Shown here: positions 1 to 8,204 of the stretch, one piece after another | Numbering within the stretch: the stretch's first letter is position 1 | Layout of the letters: every line of letters begins with the position of its first letter | Assembly (NCBI RefSeq): GCF_016907085.1 | Contig: NZ_JAFBBJ010000001.1 | Span: 2,728,001-2,792,000 of the forward strand | Direction of reading: 5' to 3' | Length of the DNA: 64,000 nt | Origin: Clavibacter michiganensis | Lineage (GTDB): Bacteria; Actinomycetota; Actinomycetes; Actinomycetales; Microbacteriaceae | Translations under genes and position numbers: made by a program | The notes under the pieces: model-generated | Told to the model about the DNA's origin: nothing | Seen by the model: only the letters and a program-made list of their open reading frames with translations | Databases searched by the model: none

Positions 1-1313
1 ACCGACACGTCGCGCGCCGCCGCCTCCACGAGCACGCGGTTGAGGAGCTCGCGGTCGTCCGCGGTGTCGAGGCCCTCCATCGCGCCGAAGGACAGGCTGA
101 TCACGTCGGGTCCGTCCTCGGCCGCGTCGAGGATCCGCGTGTAGAGGCTCGTGCTCGTGCAGTCGTCGGCGCCCCAGTAGGAGACGGCGGCGTCGGGCGC
201 CATCGCGTGGACGGCCTGCACGTCGAGGTGCTGCTCGTCCGTCCACGCCGTCGGGCCGCCGCAGATGCCGGTGCGCGGCGCGGCGGACGGGTGGTCGCGG
301 TACTGACCGGCCGTGAAGGCGGGCTCGCCGACCGCCAGGGAGTAGGTGTCGGTGTCGGCCTTCGTGTCCGGGTCGTCGTAGGCCGCGACGATGGCGATGG
401 TCGCGCCGGCGCCGCGGTCCTCGGCGGGGACGTCGTCCACGCGCCGCAGCTGCGCCGGGCCGTAGCCGCACAGCGAGTTCGAGCGGTGGGCCACGTCGAC
501 GGACGCGGGCCACGCGTCCGTGAGGCGCTGGCCCCACCAGGCGGCGCACGTGCCGTCGTCGGCGGAGGACGCGGGGGATCCGCCGGACGCCTGCCCGGGG
601 ATCGGCGCGGGGACGGGGTCCGCGGCGGAGGGAGCCTGCGCGGTGTCGGCCGCGGTCGTCGAGGTGTCTTCCGCCTCCGCGTCCGTCGGCATCAGCACGT
701 CGCCCTGCACGGTGCCGGCGACGCCGCGCACGGCGTCGAGGGCCGCGGGCACCGCGAGGGTCCGTTCGGGGGCGATCACCTCGCGGCCGTCGACGCGGAA
801 CCGGGCGAACCCGGTGTCGAAGGCGCGCGACGCGAGCGCCAGCGTGCCGGAGACGGGCAGCGCCGACACCTCGCCGCGCGCGTCGCCCACCTCGAGCCCG
901 CGGTCGCGCAGCCAGGCGGCCACGGCCGGGGTGGCATCGGGGCGGGCGGGATCCAGCAGAACCGTGAGGGCGATCGTCGCGTCGGCCGGTGCGTCGCCGA
1001 TCCGCGCGGCGGATGCGGCAGCGGGCCACGACGGGGCTGACCCGTCGAGCGCGCGGAGGCCGGACGCGGCGCGGGCGGCGGCGGCGGCTGACGCGTCGGC
1101 CGACGCGGATGCGGATCCGGTGCCGGTCAGCGCGCTCGCGACGAGAGCCGCGACGGCCGCGAGGGCGACGACGCCCGTGCCGATCGCGACGGAGCGGCCG
1201 TGCGCGGGCCGCGGAGCGCGGCGGACGAGGGTGCGGATCCGGCCCTCGGTCGGCGGGCGCTCGGCGGGCCCGCGGGCCTCGACGGGTGGGAGGGAAGAGG
1301 GGCGAGAGGGCAT
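1..1313 (-). CDS. Sedolisin (S53) family serine-carboxyl peptidase, C-terminus off window
   Basis: The first 437 residues are visible; the gene runs off the left edge. A hydrophobic segment at residues 42-63 suggests export or membrane anchoring. Residues about 65-240 look like a pro-kumamolisin activation domain and are followed by a Pro/Ala/Ser-rich linker. The peptidase domain shows Glu360 and Asp364 in WTDEQHLDVQ, the Glu/Asp pair of the S53 Ser-Glu-Asp site, and VISLSFG further on. The catalytic Ser (SGTS region) lies outside the window. Known family role: secreted endopeptidase active at acid pH, made as a zymogen. A TAGCAT -10 box (1361-1366) and a perfect palindrome (1375-1389) lie upstream, so the gene is probably repressor-controlled. 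Family call is firm; the substrate is unknown. Confidence 0.8.
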   Translation of the reverse strand, partial: MPSRPSSLPPVEARGPAERPPTEGRIRTLVRRAPRPAHGRSVAIGTGVVALAAVAALVASALTGTGSASASADASAAAAARAASGLRALDGSAPSWPAAASAARIGDAPADATIALTVLLDPARPDATPAVAAWLRDRGLEVGDARGEVSALPVSGTLALASRAFDTGFARFRVDGREVIAPERTLAVPAALDAVRGVAGTVQGDVLMPTDAEAEDTSTTAADTAQAPSAADPVPAPIPGQASGGSPASSADDGTCAAWWGQRLTDAWPASVDVAHRSNSLCGYGPAQLRRVDDVPAEDRGAGATIAIVAAYDDPDTKADTDTYSLAVGEPAFTAGQYRDHPSAAPRTGICGGPTAWTDEQHLDVQAVHAMAPDAAVSYWGADDCTSTSLYTRILDAAEDGPDVISLSFGAMEGLDTADDRELLNRVLVEAAARDVS

Positions 1314-1374
1314 GCGGGATCCAGCTTCGATTCAGGGGGAGTGCGCGATGGCGCGTGCGGATGCTATCCCTGAT

Positions 1375-1389
1375 TGAGAACAGTTCTCA
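1375..1389. promoter_or_regulatory. Perfect 15-bp palindrome, operator of the sedolisin gene
   Basis: TGAGAACAGTTCTCA is a perfect palindrome with 7-base arms around one central base. It sits 8 bases upstream of the minus-strand TAGCAT box at 1366-1361, between -35 and -10, where a repressor would block RNA polymerase. The cognate regulator is not evident; the nearby TetR gene has a different palindrome. Confidence 0.6.
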
Positions 1390-1432
1390 CTTCTTGTGGA
1401 GAGCGGACGCGGGAACCGGCTGGACGCGACGA

Positions 1433-1462
1433 GGCGGCGGGCTGGAGATCCAGCCCGCCGCC
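1433..1462. terminator. Terminator hairpin after the secreted-protein gene
   Basis: Perfect 14-bp arms (1433-1446 and 1449-1462) with a nominal 2-base gap lie 32 bases after the stop of the upstream minus-strand gene and ahead of the sedolisin promoter. There is no U-run, as is usual in actinobacteria. Confidence 0.7.
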
Positions 1463-1493
1463 CCGCGTCCCGGTCAGGAGACCGGGGAGAGCG

Positions 1494-2198
1494 TCATCCG
1501 CCGCAGTGCGACTTCCACACCTTCGGGAAGTCGAAGTAGTAGCCCTGGCCGCAGCTGGTGCTCTTCATGTACTCGCCGAGCCCCGTGATGAGCACGCCGA
1601 GCGCGACGCAGGAGAGCTTCGACAGGTCGAGCGTGATGCAGACCGTGCCGAGGTACGCCGCGAGGCCCACCGCGATGATCGTCTTCACGATGCCACCGGC
1701 GATGTGCCACTCGTGGTTGCTCCAGAACCACTTGGACTCGGTGACGCCGCGGGCGTCGCCCTTCTCGATGACCTGCGCCTTCGTGACGGGCCGCCCATCC
1801 GGGGAGGAGAGGGTCTGCTGGATCGCCGCGTCCTCCACCGCGTGGGCGTGCGACGGCGCGGTGTCCTGGATCTCCGCGCGGATCTCGGCGGCGACCTGCG
1901 CGTGGCTCTCGCCCTTCGCGGCCCACGCCTCGATGCGCTGGCCGCCGACGACCACGCCTTCGGTCGCGACGGTGGCGAGCTGATCGACGGTGATCTTGCC
2001 GCTCTTGACGTCGTGCTCGAACGTGCCGTTGAGGAGGGAGGACGCCACGACCGACTGCTCGAGGTGGGCGGGGGCGGCCTGGGCGGCGTCGCCGGCGCCC
2101 ATGCCGAAGAGGACGACCGCGGTGGCGGTCGCGGCGGCGGCGAGCAGGCGGACGGACCGGCGGGAGTGGATCGGGGCTGCGGGTGATGCGAGGGACAT
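1494..2198 (-). CDS. Secreted protein of unknown function with hydrophobic, Cys-containing C-terminus
   Basis: 234 residues. I start at ATG 2198 because GGAAGG lies 7 bases upstream; an ATG ten codons earlier (2228) has no such site. Residues 1-42 form a signal peptide (two Arg, hydrophobic core, AQA cleavage site). The middle is charged and Ala-rich. The last ~70 residues carry a Gly-rich hydrophobic stretch (GGIVKTIIAVGLAAYLG, then VALGVLITGLG) and four cysteines, two within the final 20 residues. I recognise no family. A cationic signal plus a small amphipathic, disulphide-capable tail resembles class II bacteriocin or membrane-active precursors, but that is only analogy. A tetR gene is divergent, with an 18-bp palindrome between them. 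A hairpin (2218-2234) sits in the 5' leader. Confidence 0.65.
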   Translation of the reverse strand: MSLASPAAPIHSRRSVRLLAAAATATAVVLFGMGAGDAAQAAPAHLEQSVVASSLLNGTFEHDVKSGKITVDQLATVATEGVVVGGQRIEAWAAKGESHAQVAAEIRAEIQDTAPSHAHAVEDAAIQQTLSSPDGRPVTKAQVIEKGDARGVTESKWFWSNHEWHIAGGIVKTIIAVGLAAYLGTVCITLDLSKLSCVALGVLITGLGEYMKSTSCGQGYYFDFPKVWKSHCGG

Positions 2199-2217
2199 GA
2201 CTGACCTTCCGTATCGA

Positions 2218-2234
2218 GGGGCGACCATCGCCCC
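2218..2234 (-). promoter_or_regulatory. 5' leader hairpin of the secreted-protein gene
   Basis: Perfect 7-bp arms GGGGCGA / TCGCCCC around a 3-base loop lie between a TAGCGT -10-like box (2241-2246, minus strand) and the ribosome binding site of the secreted protein. It could modulate mRNA stability or translation; function is inferred from position only. Confidence 0.35.
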
Positions 2235-2306
2235 GCGAGCACGCTAGGGACGCGATCCCCGCGCTCCGGTGTCGATCGGCTATTTCCCGGTGAACGGCTC
2301 ATGTCC

Positions 2307-2324
2307 GTCAGACGCTCGTCTGAC
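2307..2324. promoter_or_regulatory. 18-bp palindrome between tetR and the secreted-protein gene
   Basis: GTCAGACGCTCGTCTGAC has perfect 8-base arms and a 2-base centre. It contains AGAC-N4-GTCT, the style of TetR/QacR operators, and lies in the divergent intergenic region 109 bases from the secreted-protein start and 113 from tetR. Most likely it is the binding site of the adjacent TetR regulator. Confidence 0.65.
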
Positions 2325-2436
2325 GAGTGCTCGGACGCCACCGGTGTCGCTCCCTCCGTTCACCCCGCGGTCGGCCTCCTGTCGACCCGGGCGGGTACCA
2401 TCCCTCGACCCCCGACGGGCGGCGGACAGGAGCGAC

Positions 2437-3159
2437 ATGAACCAGCGGCAGGCGGCGGTGTCCCGGGCGCGGCGCGAGATCGTCGAGGCGGCGGGCGCTC
2501 AGTTCGCGGCCCACGGCTACGAGGGCACGTCGTTCTCGCGGGTGGCCGAGGCGATGGGCAAGCCCAAGTCCGCCATCGGGTACCACCTCTTCTCGTCCAA
2601 GGAGCGCCTCGCGGGGGCGGTCGTCGAGGACCAGGAGGACCGCTGGCTGCGCATCGAGGCCGCGCTCGACCAGCCGGGCGCGCTGCCCGAGCTCGTCGTC
2701 TTCCTGCTCACCGCCGCGCGCACGGTCGAGGTCTGCCCCGTCGCCGCCGGCGCGATCCGCCTGCTCCAGGACATGCCGCGCCTCGGCATCGCCGTCGAGC
2801 GCCGCTTCGACGTGTGGCGGTTCGCCCGGCAGCACCTGGAGGCGGAGCTCGCCGTCCAGGGGGTCCGCGTCGCCGACCTCGATGCCGTCGTCGACGTCCT
2901 GCTCAGCTCGACCTTCGGCGTGCTCTCCTACCGGTCGCCGAGCGCGCCCGCGGGGGATCAGGTGGAGCGGCTGCGCAGCCTCTGGATCCCGCTGCTCACC
3001 CACCTGGGTCTCGCCGACGCCGACGCCGTCGTGCGCGCCGCCGAGCCGCTCGACCTGGCGCTCGTGGAGGAGGGTCGCCCGGACGCCTCCGAGGCGCACC
3101 TCGGGACGGGGCGCGGCGGCGCGGACGCCGCCGCGGATCAAGATCGCGCCCGCGCCTGA
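2437..3159 (+). CDS. TetR-family transcriptional regulator
   Basis: 240 residues from ATG 2437, which has GGACAGGAG just upstream. The N-terminal helix-turn-helix is residues about 10-57 (GTSFSRVAEAMGKPKSAIGY then HFxSKExL as LFSSKERL). The rest is the helical ligand-binding domain, and the general look resembles gamma-butyrolactone receptor-type TetR proteins. The last ~20 residues are an acidic/Ala tail. It is divergent from the secreted-protein gene with a strong palindrome between, so it probably represses itself, its neighbour, or both. A TACCAT -10 candidate is at 2396-2401. Ligand unknown. Confidence 0.85.
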   Translation: MNQRQAAVSRARREIVEAAGAQFAAHGYEGTSFSRVAEAMGKPKSAIGYHLFSSKERLAGAVVEDQEDRWLRIEAALDQPGALPELVVFLLTAARTVEVCPVAAGAIRLLQDMPRLGIAVERRFDVWRFARQHLEAELAVQGVRVADLDAVVDVLLSSTFGVLSYRSPSAPAGDQVERLRSLWIPLLTHLGLADADAVVRAAEPLDLALVEEGRPDASEAHLGTGRGGADAAADQDRARA

Positions 3160-3178
3160 CGCGCCCCGCGCCCCCGCG

Positions 3179-3230
3179 CGCACGACGACGCCGGCCGGCC
3201 CCGCGCGGGACCGGCCGGCGTCGTCGTGCG
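3179..3230. terminator. Bidirectional terminator between tetR and phospholipase C
   Basis: Perfect 20-bp inverted repeat (3179-3198 and 3211-3230) with a 12-base GC-rich loop, placed between two convergent genes; it ends 10 bases before the phospholipase stop. It can serve both strands. Confidence 0.85.
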
Positions 3231-3240
3231 ACGTGCGGCG

Positions 3241-5415
3241 CTACTCCACGCGACCCGCGTACCGGTACCGGAAGCCGGCACCGTCGGTGACCACCACGTC
3301 GTAGTAGCCCCACTCGTCCACCGGCCAGTTCACCGTCGTGCTTCGTCCGGGCTTCACGGTCTCGTGGCGCTCGCGCGTGATGAAGTCGTTGGCCGTCAGC
3401 GTGTAGTGCACCGAGGGCGTCCCGTCGTTCGCGAGCGTGAGGCGCAGCACGGGCTTGCCGCCCGGGATCGTCTGGGCCGAGACGCGGGGCACGGGCACGT
3501 CGGCCTTCCCCGCCGCGACGACGGTTCCGGCGAAGCGGCGCAGGAACCGGTCGGGCCCGTAGACGCTGAAGTCGTACGCGCCGGCGTGCGCCCGGCTGTC
3601 CCACGTGTACGACGCCGTCCCGCGCGCGGCGACGGTGAAGGGCGTCGACGCGAAAGGCAGCGCGATGTTCGGGAACACCTGGTGCGAGACGCCCTGCCGG
3701 CCGCCGTTGCGCATCGTCAGCGTGACCCGGCCGGTCGCCCGGTCCACCGCCACGTCCGCGTCCTGCCGGTAGGGGAGCGGGCGGTGGCGCATGGTGCCGT
3801 CCTCCTGCTCGGGCATCCGCTGCGCGCCCACCGCGGGCTCCTGCACCGGGGGCTTCGCCATGTCGGCGTCGGCGGCCGCCACGAGCGCCTGGGTCGCGCT
3901 CATCGGCAGCACCTCCCGGGCGGACGGGATCGAGAAGTCCGGGTGGGCGAAGTCGAAGCACGAGGTGAGGTCGCCGGAGATTGTGCGCCGCCAGTCGGAG
4001 ATGTTCGGCTCGTGCACGCCCGTCCAGGTCTCGAGGAAGCGGATCACCGAGGTGTGGTCGAACACCTGCGAGTCGACCCAGCCGCCGCGGCTCCACGGCG
4101 ACACCACCGTGAGCGGCACGCGCGTGCCGTAGCCGACGGGCAGGCCGTCGACGTACTCGTCGGGCGTGCCCGGCTCCGCGAGCGGCGGCAGCTGGTGGTC
4201 GAAGTAGCCGTCGTTCTCGTCGTAGTTGATGAGGAGCACCGTGCTCGCCCAGGTGTCGGGGTTGCTCATGAGCGCCTGGATCACGGCGTTCGTGTAGTGC
4301 GCGCCGTAGTCGGGGCTGGCCTTCGGGTGCTCGCTCCAGCCGTACGGCGCGACGACGTAGGACACCTGCGGCAGCGTGTTCGCGGCGGCGTCCTTCCCGA
4401 ACTCCTCCAGCAGGTGCGTGACGTCGAGGCCCTTGCCGGAGTCCGGCTTCCACCCGTCGTGCAGGCCGCCGTCGAGCGCGAGCTGGCGCGTCGCGGGATC
4501 CTCCGACGCGAGCGCCTCGTGGTACTGGTGGAACAGCCACAGCGGGTTGTCGCCGTAGTCGCCCACGTAGGGGTGCGTGCCCTCGTCGCCGACCTCGTCG
4601 TTCGCGTACGTCTTCCACGTGATCCCGGCCTGCCGGAGCCGCTCGGGGTACGTCGTCCAGCCGAAGACGGGGGCGTAGTCGTCGGGGTTGTCGATGGCGG
4701 GGCCGCCGGCCTTCCCGCGTGGATCGATCGTGCCGGTCCACTGGAAGAGCCGGTTCGGGGTCGTCGGGCCGATGAGCGAGCAGTGGTAGTGGTCCGCGAT
4801 CGTGAACGCGGAGGCGAGGGCGTGGTGGAAGGGCAGGTCGTCCTTCGTGAAGTAGCCCATGGTCTGCTCGCTCTTGGCGACCACCCAGTTGTCCCACGCG
4901 CCCTTGTTCCAGGCCTGGTGACCGCCCTTCCAGGAGTGGTCGAGTCCGCCGGCGCCCTGCGCGTTGAAGCGGGACGAGTCGAGCGGGAAGGGCAGCATGC
5001 GCCCGCCGTCGGGACGGCTCGCGTCGGGCTGCGCGAACACGGTGCCGCCGCCGGGGAGCTCGACGGCCTGCTTGTCGCCGAAGCCGCGGACGCCCGGCAG
5101 CGTGCCGAAGTAGTGGTCGAACGAGCGGTTCTCCTGCATGAGGATCACCACGTGCTCGACGTCCTTGATGGAGCGCGTGAGGTTCCGGCGGGCGGCGGCC
5201 GCGGCGGTGGCGCTCGCGGTGCCGGTGCCGGCGGCGGATCCCGCGGCGACGCCGGCCATGATCGCGGCGGCGCCGCCGAGCAGGACGGTGCGACGGCTGA
5301 CGCCCGGGCGGATAGCGGTGCGGTAGGGGCGGGAGGGGTCGAGCGGGGGTGCGGCGTCGACGCCGGCCGCGAGGTCGACGTCCGGGGCGTGCTCTTCGGG
5401 CTTGGAGGTGCTCAC
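3241..5415 (-). CDS. Phosphocholine-specific (non-haemolytic type) phospholipase C, Tat-exported
   Basis: 724 residues. The start is GTG 5415 with AGAAGGAC upstream; the frame stays open to 5625 without a better site. Residues 39-60 form a Tat signal (SRRTVLLGG with a hydrophobic run). The catalytic phosphoesterase domain begins with VVILMQENRSFDHYFG, the metal-site motif of this family. Two C-terminal beta domains of the DUF756 type follow from about residue 530 (KPVLRLTLANDG and similar). Known role: hydrolysis of phosphatidylcholine or sphingomyelin outside the cell, for phosphate gain or host membrane attack; homologues are PlcA-D of Mycobacterium. Length fits the family. Monocistronic, closed by the hairpin at 3179-3230. 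Confidence 0.9.
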   Translation of the reverse strand: MSTSKPEEHAPDVDLAAGVDAAPPLDPSRPYRTAIRPGVSRRTVLLGGAAAIMAGVAAGSAAGTGTASATAAAAARRNLTRSIKDVEHVVILMQENRSFDHYFGTLPGVRGFGDKQAVELPGGGTVFAQPDASRPDGGRMLPFPLDSSRFNAQGAGGLDHSWKGGHQAWNKGAWDNWVVAKSEQTMGYFTKDDLPFHHALASAFTIADHYHCSLIGPTTPNRLFQWTGTIDPRGKAGGPAIDNPDDYAPVFGWTTYPERLRQAGITWKTYANDEVGDEGTHPYVGDYGDNPLWLFHQYHEALASEDPATRQLALDGGLHDGWKPDSGKGLDVTHLLEEFGKDAAANTLPQVSYVVAPYGWSEHPKASPDYGAHYTNAVIQALMSNPDTWASTVLLINYDENDGYFDHQLPPLAEPGTPDEYVDGLPVGYGTRVPLTVVSPWSRGGWVDSQVFDHTSVIRFLETWTGVHEPNISDWRRTISGDLTSCFDFAHPDFSIPSAREVLPMSATQALVAAADADMAKPPVQEPAVGAQRMPEQEDGTMRHRPLPYRQDADVAVDRATGRVTLTMRNGGRQGVSHQVFPNIALPFASTPFTVAARGTASYTWDSRAHAGAYDFSVYGPDRFLRRFAGTVVAAGKADVPVPRVSAQTIPGGKPVLRLTLANDGTPSVHYTLTANDFITRERHETVKPGRSTTVNWPVDEWGYYDVVVTDGAGFRYRYAGRVE

Positions 5416-5698
5416 GGTGACGGTCCTTCTTCCTGGATCGTGCCGGGACCCGTGGGCGGGGGATCCCACGGTGCGGCGACGCGGAGGGCGCGCGGAGCCG
5501 CGGGGTTCCGCGGCGACGCGTGCTCGGCTCGACGCGGGGGATCCCGGCGGGTCGCGCCCGGGAGCGTCGATGCCAGGCGAGATCCTCCCCGCCCGAGGGG
5601 AACAGCGGGTCGCCCGGAGCGACATCCGGCGGAATGCCTCCTGAACAGCGGGATCGTTCCCATCGCCGCCGCCCGTCCCCGATCGAGGAGGCGATGGC

Positions 5699-6331
5699 TC
5701 AGGCGGGCCAGACCGGCCGGAACTGGATGCTGATGCGCGGCCCGACCGCCTTCGCCGTCTTGAGGATGGCGTGCTCGTGCGTGCGCTGCGCGCTGCCGCC
5801 CATCACCACGAGGTCGCCGTGCCCGAGGGGGAACCTCCGCACCTCGCCGCCGCCCTTCGGCCGGAGCGACAGCGTGCGCGCGGCGCCGACCGAGACGATG
5901 GCGACCATGGTGTCGCGGTCGATGGCGCGCCCGACGCGGTCGCCGTGCCACGCGACGCTGTCGTCGCCCGTGCGGTAGAAGCACAGCCCCGCCGTCTCGA
6001 GCACCTGCCCGGGCGGGCGGCCGTAGTGGTCATTGAGCGCGTCGCGCGCCGCGACGAGCACGGGCGCCGGGAGGGTCGCGCGCGGCCCGAACCACGACAG
6101 GAGCCGCGGCACCTCGACGGTGCGGCCGTGCATGAGCCGCGTGTCCGCCGTCCACTCCACGTCCTCCACGAGTCGCTCGAACAGCGCGTCCGAGTCGCTG
6201 ACCCAGCCGGGCCGGATGTCGAGCCATGCGCCCTGCCCCAGATCGAGCCGCTCGACCTCCGACCCGAGCGCGCCGAGGCCGGGCTCCGCCTGGAGGTCGT
6301 CGAAGAGGGAGGCCTGGAATGCGATGCTCAT
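5699..6331 (-). CDS. AlkB-like 2-oxoglutarate/Fe(II) dioxygenase, DNA/RNA dealkylation repair
   Basis: 210 residues. Iron ligands are visible as His129 and Asp131 (WHGDRVG) with His185 or His187 (RTHEHA); Arg199 and Arg205 (GPRISIQFR) fit the 2-oxoglutarate site. The short form lacks the E. coli AlkB N-terminal extension, as usual for actinobacterial AlkB-like proteins. Known reaction: oxidative removal of methyl groups such as 1-methyladenine and 3-methylcytosine. The gene is leaderless: TATGCT (6338-6343, minus strand) is six bases from the ATG. A consensus SOS box (6355-6368) overlaps the promoter, predicting LexA control. Confidence 0.88.
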   Translation of the reverse strand: MSIAFQASLFDDLQAEPGLGALGSEVERLDLGQGAWLDIRPGWVSDSDALFERLVEDVEWTADTRLMHGRTVEVPRLLSWFGPRATLPAPVLVAARDALNDHYGRPPGQVLETAGLCFYRTGDDSVAWHGDRVGRAIDRDTMVAIVSVGAARTLSLRPKGGGEVRRFPLGHGDLVVMGGSAQRTHEHAILKTAKAVGPRISIQFRPVWPA

Positions 6332-6354
6332 GGCGCGAGCATAGCCCGGATGTT

Positions 6355-6368
6355 CGAACGCATGTTCG
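6355..6368. promoter_or_regulatory. SOS (LexA) box upstream of the alkB-like gene
   Basis: CGAACGCATGTTCG fits the Gram-positive/actinobacterial LexA consensus CGAAC-RNRY-GTTCG at every position; the palindrome extends to TTCGAAC...GTTCGAA (6353-6370). It lies 11 bases upstream of the TATGCT -10 box of the leaderless alkB-like gene, an ideal repressor position. Confidence 0.8.
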
Positions 6369-6395
6369 AATGCCGAGGCGCGGTGGAGAGCCCGA

Positions 6396-7076
6396 TCAGG
6401 CCTCCGCGGTGCGCGACGCGCGGCGGCCGGCCCGCGTCAGCAGCAGCGTCAGCCCGCAGATCAGCGCGGCGATGATGACGACCCACACCGCGACCGTCGC
6501 GTACCCGCCGCCGCCCGTCGCGGGATCCAGGAACGGGTACGGGTAGTAGGTCGCCGCTCCCGTGACCTCGTTGCCCGTGACCGGCCCGCGCGCGAGCGTG
6601 ACCGCGACCCAGACGAGCGGGAAGACCACGACCCGGCCCACCGCGCCGTAGCCGAGCGCCCGGCGGTCGGGGGCGAGCAGCCAGTCGGCGAGGACGAGCA
6701 GCGGCACGGCCACGTGCAGCACCTCGTTCGACCACGGGAGGTTGCCGCCGGGGATCGTCGGCAGGCCGCGCAGGAGCAGGTTGTAGACGATGCCGGTGGT
6801 GACCATGTACGTGGTGGCCGCCAGCCGGAGCGTCGTCCAGCCGCGCCCGGGGGCGGGCGCCCGACGCAGCAGCCGCACGGCGCCCGCGCCCATGACCACG
6901 GCCGCCAGCAGGTTCGACTCGATCGTGAAGTACATGAGGAAGTCGACCGTCTTGCCCCAGATCCCCTCCACCCCGATGCTCCGCCAGTAGGTGGAGCTGA
7001 CGACGTACTGGCTGACGACCGCGACCAGCACGGCGGCGGCGGTGACGAGGCGGACGACCGCCCAGGTGATGCGCAT
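6396..7076 (-). CDS. Pr6Pr-type integral membrane protein
   Basis: 226 residues from ATG 7076. There are about six membrane segments (residues near 5-25, 45-65, 80-100, 115-130, 140-160 and 190-213). The pattern TIESNLLA in the second segment and YPYPFLDP before the last is typical of the Pr6Pr / FAR-17a-like family, whose function is not known. Divergent from lplA across 78 bases. It ends 65 bases before the alkB-like gene on the same strand, but the SOS box and -10 in that gap argue for separate transcription. Confidence 0.75.
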   Translation of the reverse strand: MRITWAVVRLVTAAAVLVAVVSQYVVSSTYWRSIGVEGIWGKTVDFLMYFTIESNLLAAVVMGAGAVRLLRRAPAPGRGWTTLRLAATTYMVTTGIVYNLLLRGLPTIPGGNLPWSNEVLHVAVPLLVLADWLLAPDRRALGYGAVGRVVVFPLVWVAVTLARGPVTGNEVTGAATYYPYPFLDPATGGGGYATVAVWVVIIAALICGLTLLLTRAGRRASRTAEA

Positions 7077-7154
7077 GCCCCACCGTCCCACACCGGCCGG
7101 GCCGCGACGATCCGCGAACCGTCCGCGGTCGGCGGCGCGGCCTAGGCTGGGCGG

Positions 7155-8204
7155 ATGCATGGTGAGTACAAGGTCCCCGGCGGCAAGCTCGTCGTGGTCG
7201 ACCTGGACGTGACCGACGGGCGCATCTCCGGCTTCCGCCTGGCGGGCGACTTCTTCCTCGAGCCCGACGACGCGCTCGAGGCCATCGACGGCGCGGTCAA
7301 CGGCCTCCCCGAGGACAGCGACGCCAACGCCATCGCCGCCGCGATCCGCCGTGCGCTCCCGCCGGAGGCCACGCTCCTCGGCTTCTCGCCCGAGGCGGTC
7401 GCCGTCGCGATCCGCCGCTCCCTCGCGCGCGCCACGAACTGGGGCGACTACGAGTGGGAGGTCATCCACGACCGCGCCTACCGGCCCGTCGAGCAGATGG
7501 CCCTCGACCAGGTGCTCGCCGAGGAGGTCGGCGCCGGTCGCCGCAACCCGACGCTCCGCATCTGGGAGTGGGAGCAGCCGGCCGTCGTCATCGGCAGCTT
7601 CCAGTCGCTCCGCAACGAGGTCGACGCCGAGCAGGCCGCCGCCCACGGGTTCGACGTCGTGCGCCGCGTCTCGGGCGGCGGCGCCATGTACATGGAGGCG
7701 GGCGCCGTCATCACGTACTCGATCTACGCCCCCGTCGACCTCGTGCAGGGCATGACGTTCGCGGACTCCTACGCCTACCTCGACGAGTGGGTCATCACCG
7801 CGCTCCGCTCGCTCGGCATCGACGCGTCGTACCAGCCGCTCAACGACATCACGAGCCCCAGCGGCAAGATCGGCGGGGCCGCGCAGAAGCGGCTCGGCGC
7901 CGGCGCCGTGCTGCACCACGTCACCATGAGCTACGACATGGACGGCGAGAAGATGGTGCAGGTGCTCCGCATCGGCCGCGAGAAGATCAGCGACAAGGGC
8001 ATCACGAGCGCCGCCAAGCGCGTGGATCCGCTCCGCAGCCAGACGGGCATGAGCCGCGCCGACATCATCGACCGGATGAAGGCCACCTTCACGGGCCTCT
8101 ACGGCGGCAAGCCGGGGCAGGTCACGCCCGAGGAGTGGGCGAAGACGCGCCAGCTGGTGGACGACAAGTTCTCGACGCCGGAGTGGCTCACGCGCGTCCC
8201 CTGA
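7155..8204 (+). CDS. Lipoate-protein ligase A family protein with N-terminal accessory domain
   Basis: 349 residues. Residues 1-90 match the lipoate-ligase accessory domain, here fused ahead of the catalytic domain rather than behind it as in E. coli LplA. The biotin/lipoate transferase domain (about 100-340) has RRVSGGGA at 170-177 and the invariant lysine in SPSGKIGG (Lys238). Known role: ATP-dependent attachment of lipoate or octanoate to E2 and GcvH domains. Leaderless: TAGGCT (7143-7148) is six bases from the ATG. Downstream 257 bases hold only a terminator-like hairpin. Confidence 0.87.
   Translation: MHGEYKVPGGKLVVVDLDVTDGRISGFRLAGDFFLEPDDALEAIDGAVNGLPEDSDANAIAAAIRRALPPEATLLGFSPEAVAVAIRRSLARATNWGDYEWEVIHDRAYRPVEQMALDQVLAEEVGAGRRNPTLRIWEWEQPAVVIGSFQSLRNEVDAEQAAAHGFDVVRRVSGGGAMYMEAGAVITYSIYAPVDLVQGMTFADSYAYLDEWVITALRSLGIDASYQPLNDITSPSGKIGGAAQKRLGAGAVLHHVTMSYDMDGEKMVQVLRIGREKISDKGITSAAKRVDPLRSQTGMSRADIIDRMKATFTGLYGGKPGQVTPEEWAKTRQLVDDKFSTPEWLTRVP

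Noticed and set aside
1376..1388. Second SOS box
   Set aside because: GAGAACAGTTCTC lacks the CGAAC-N4-GTTCG spacing; it is a different palindrome.
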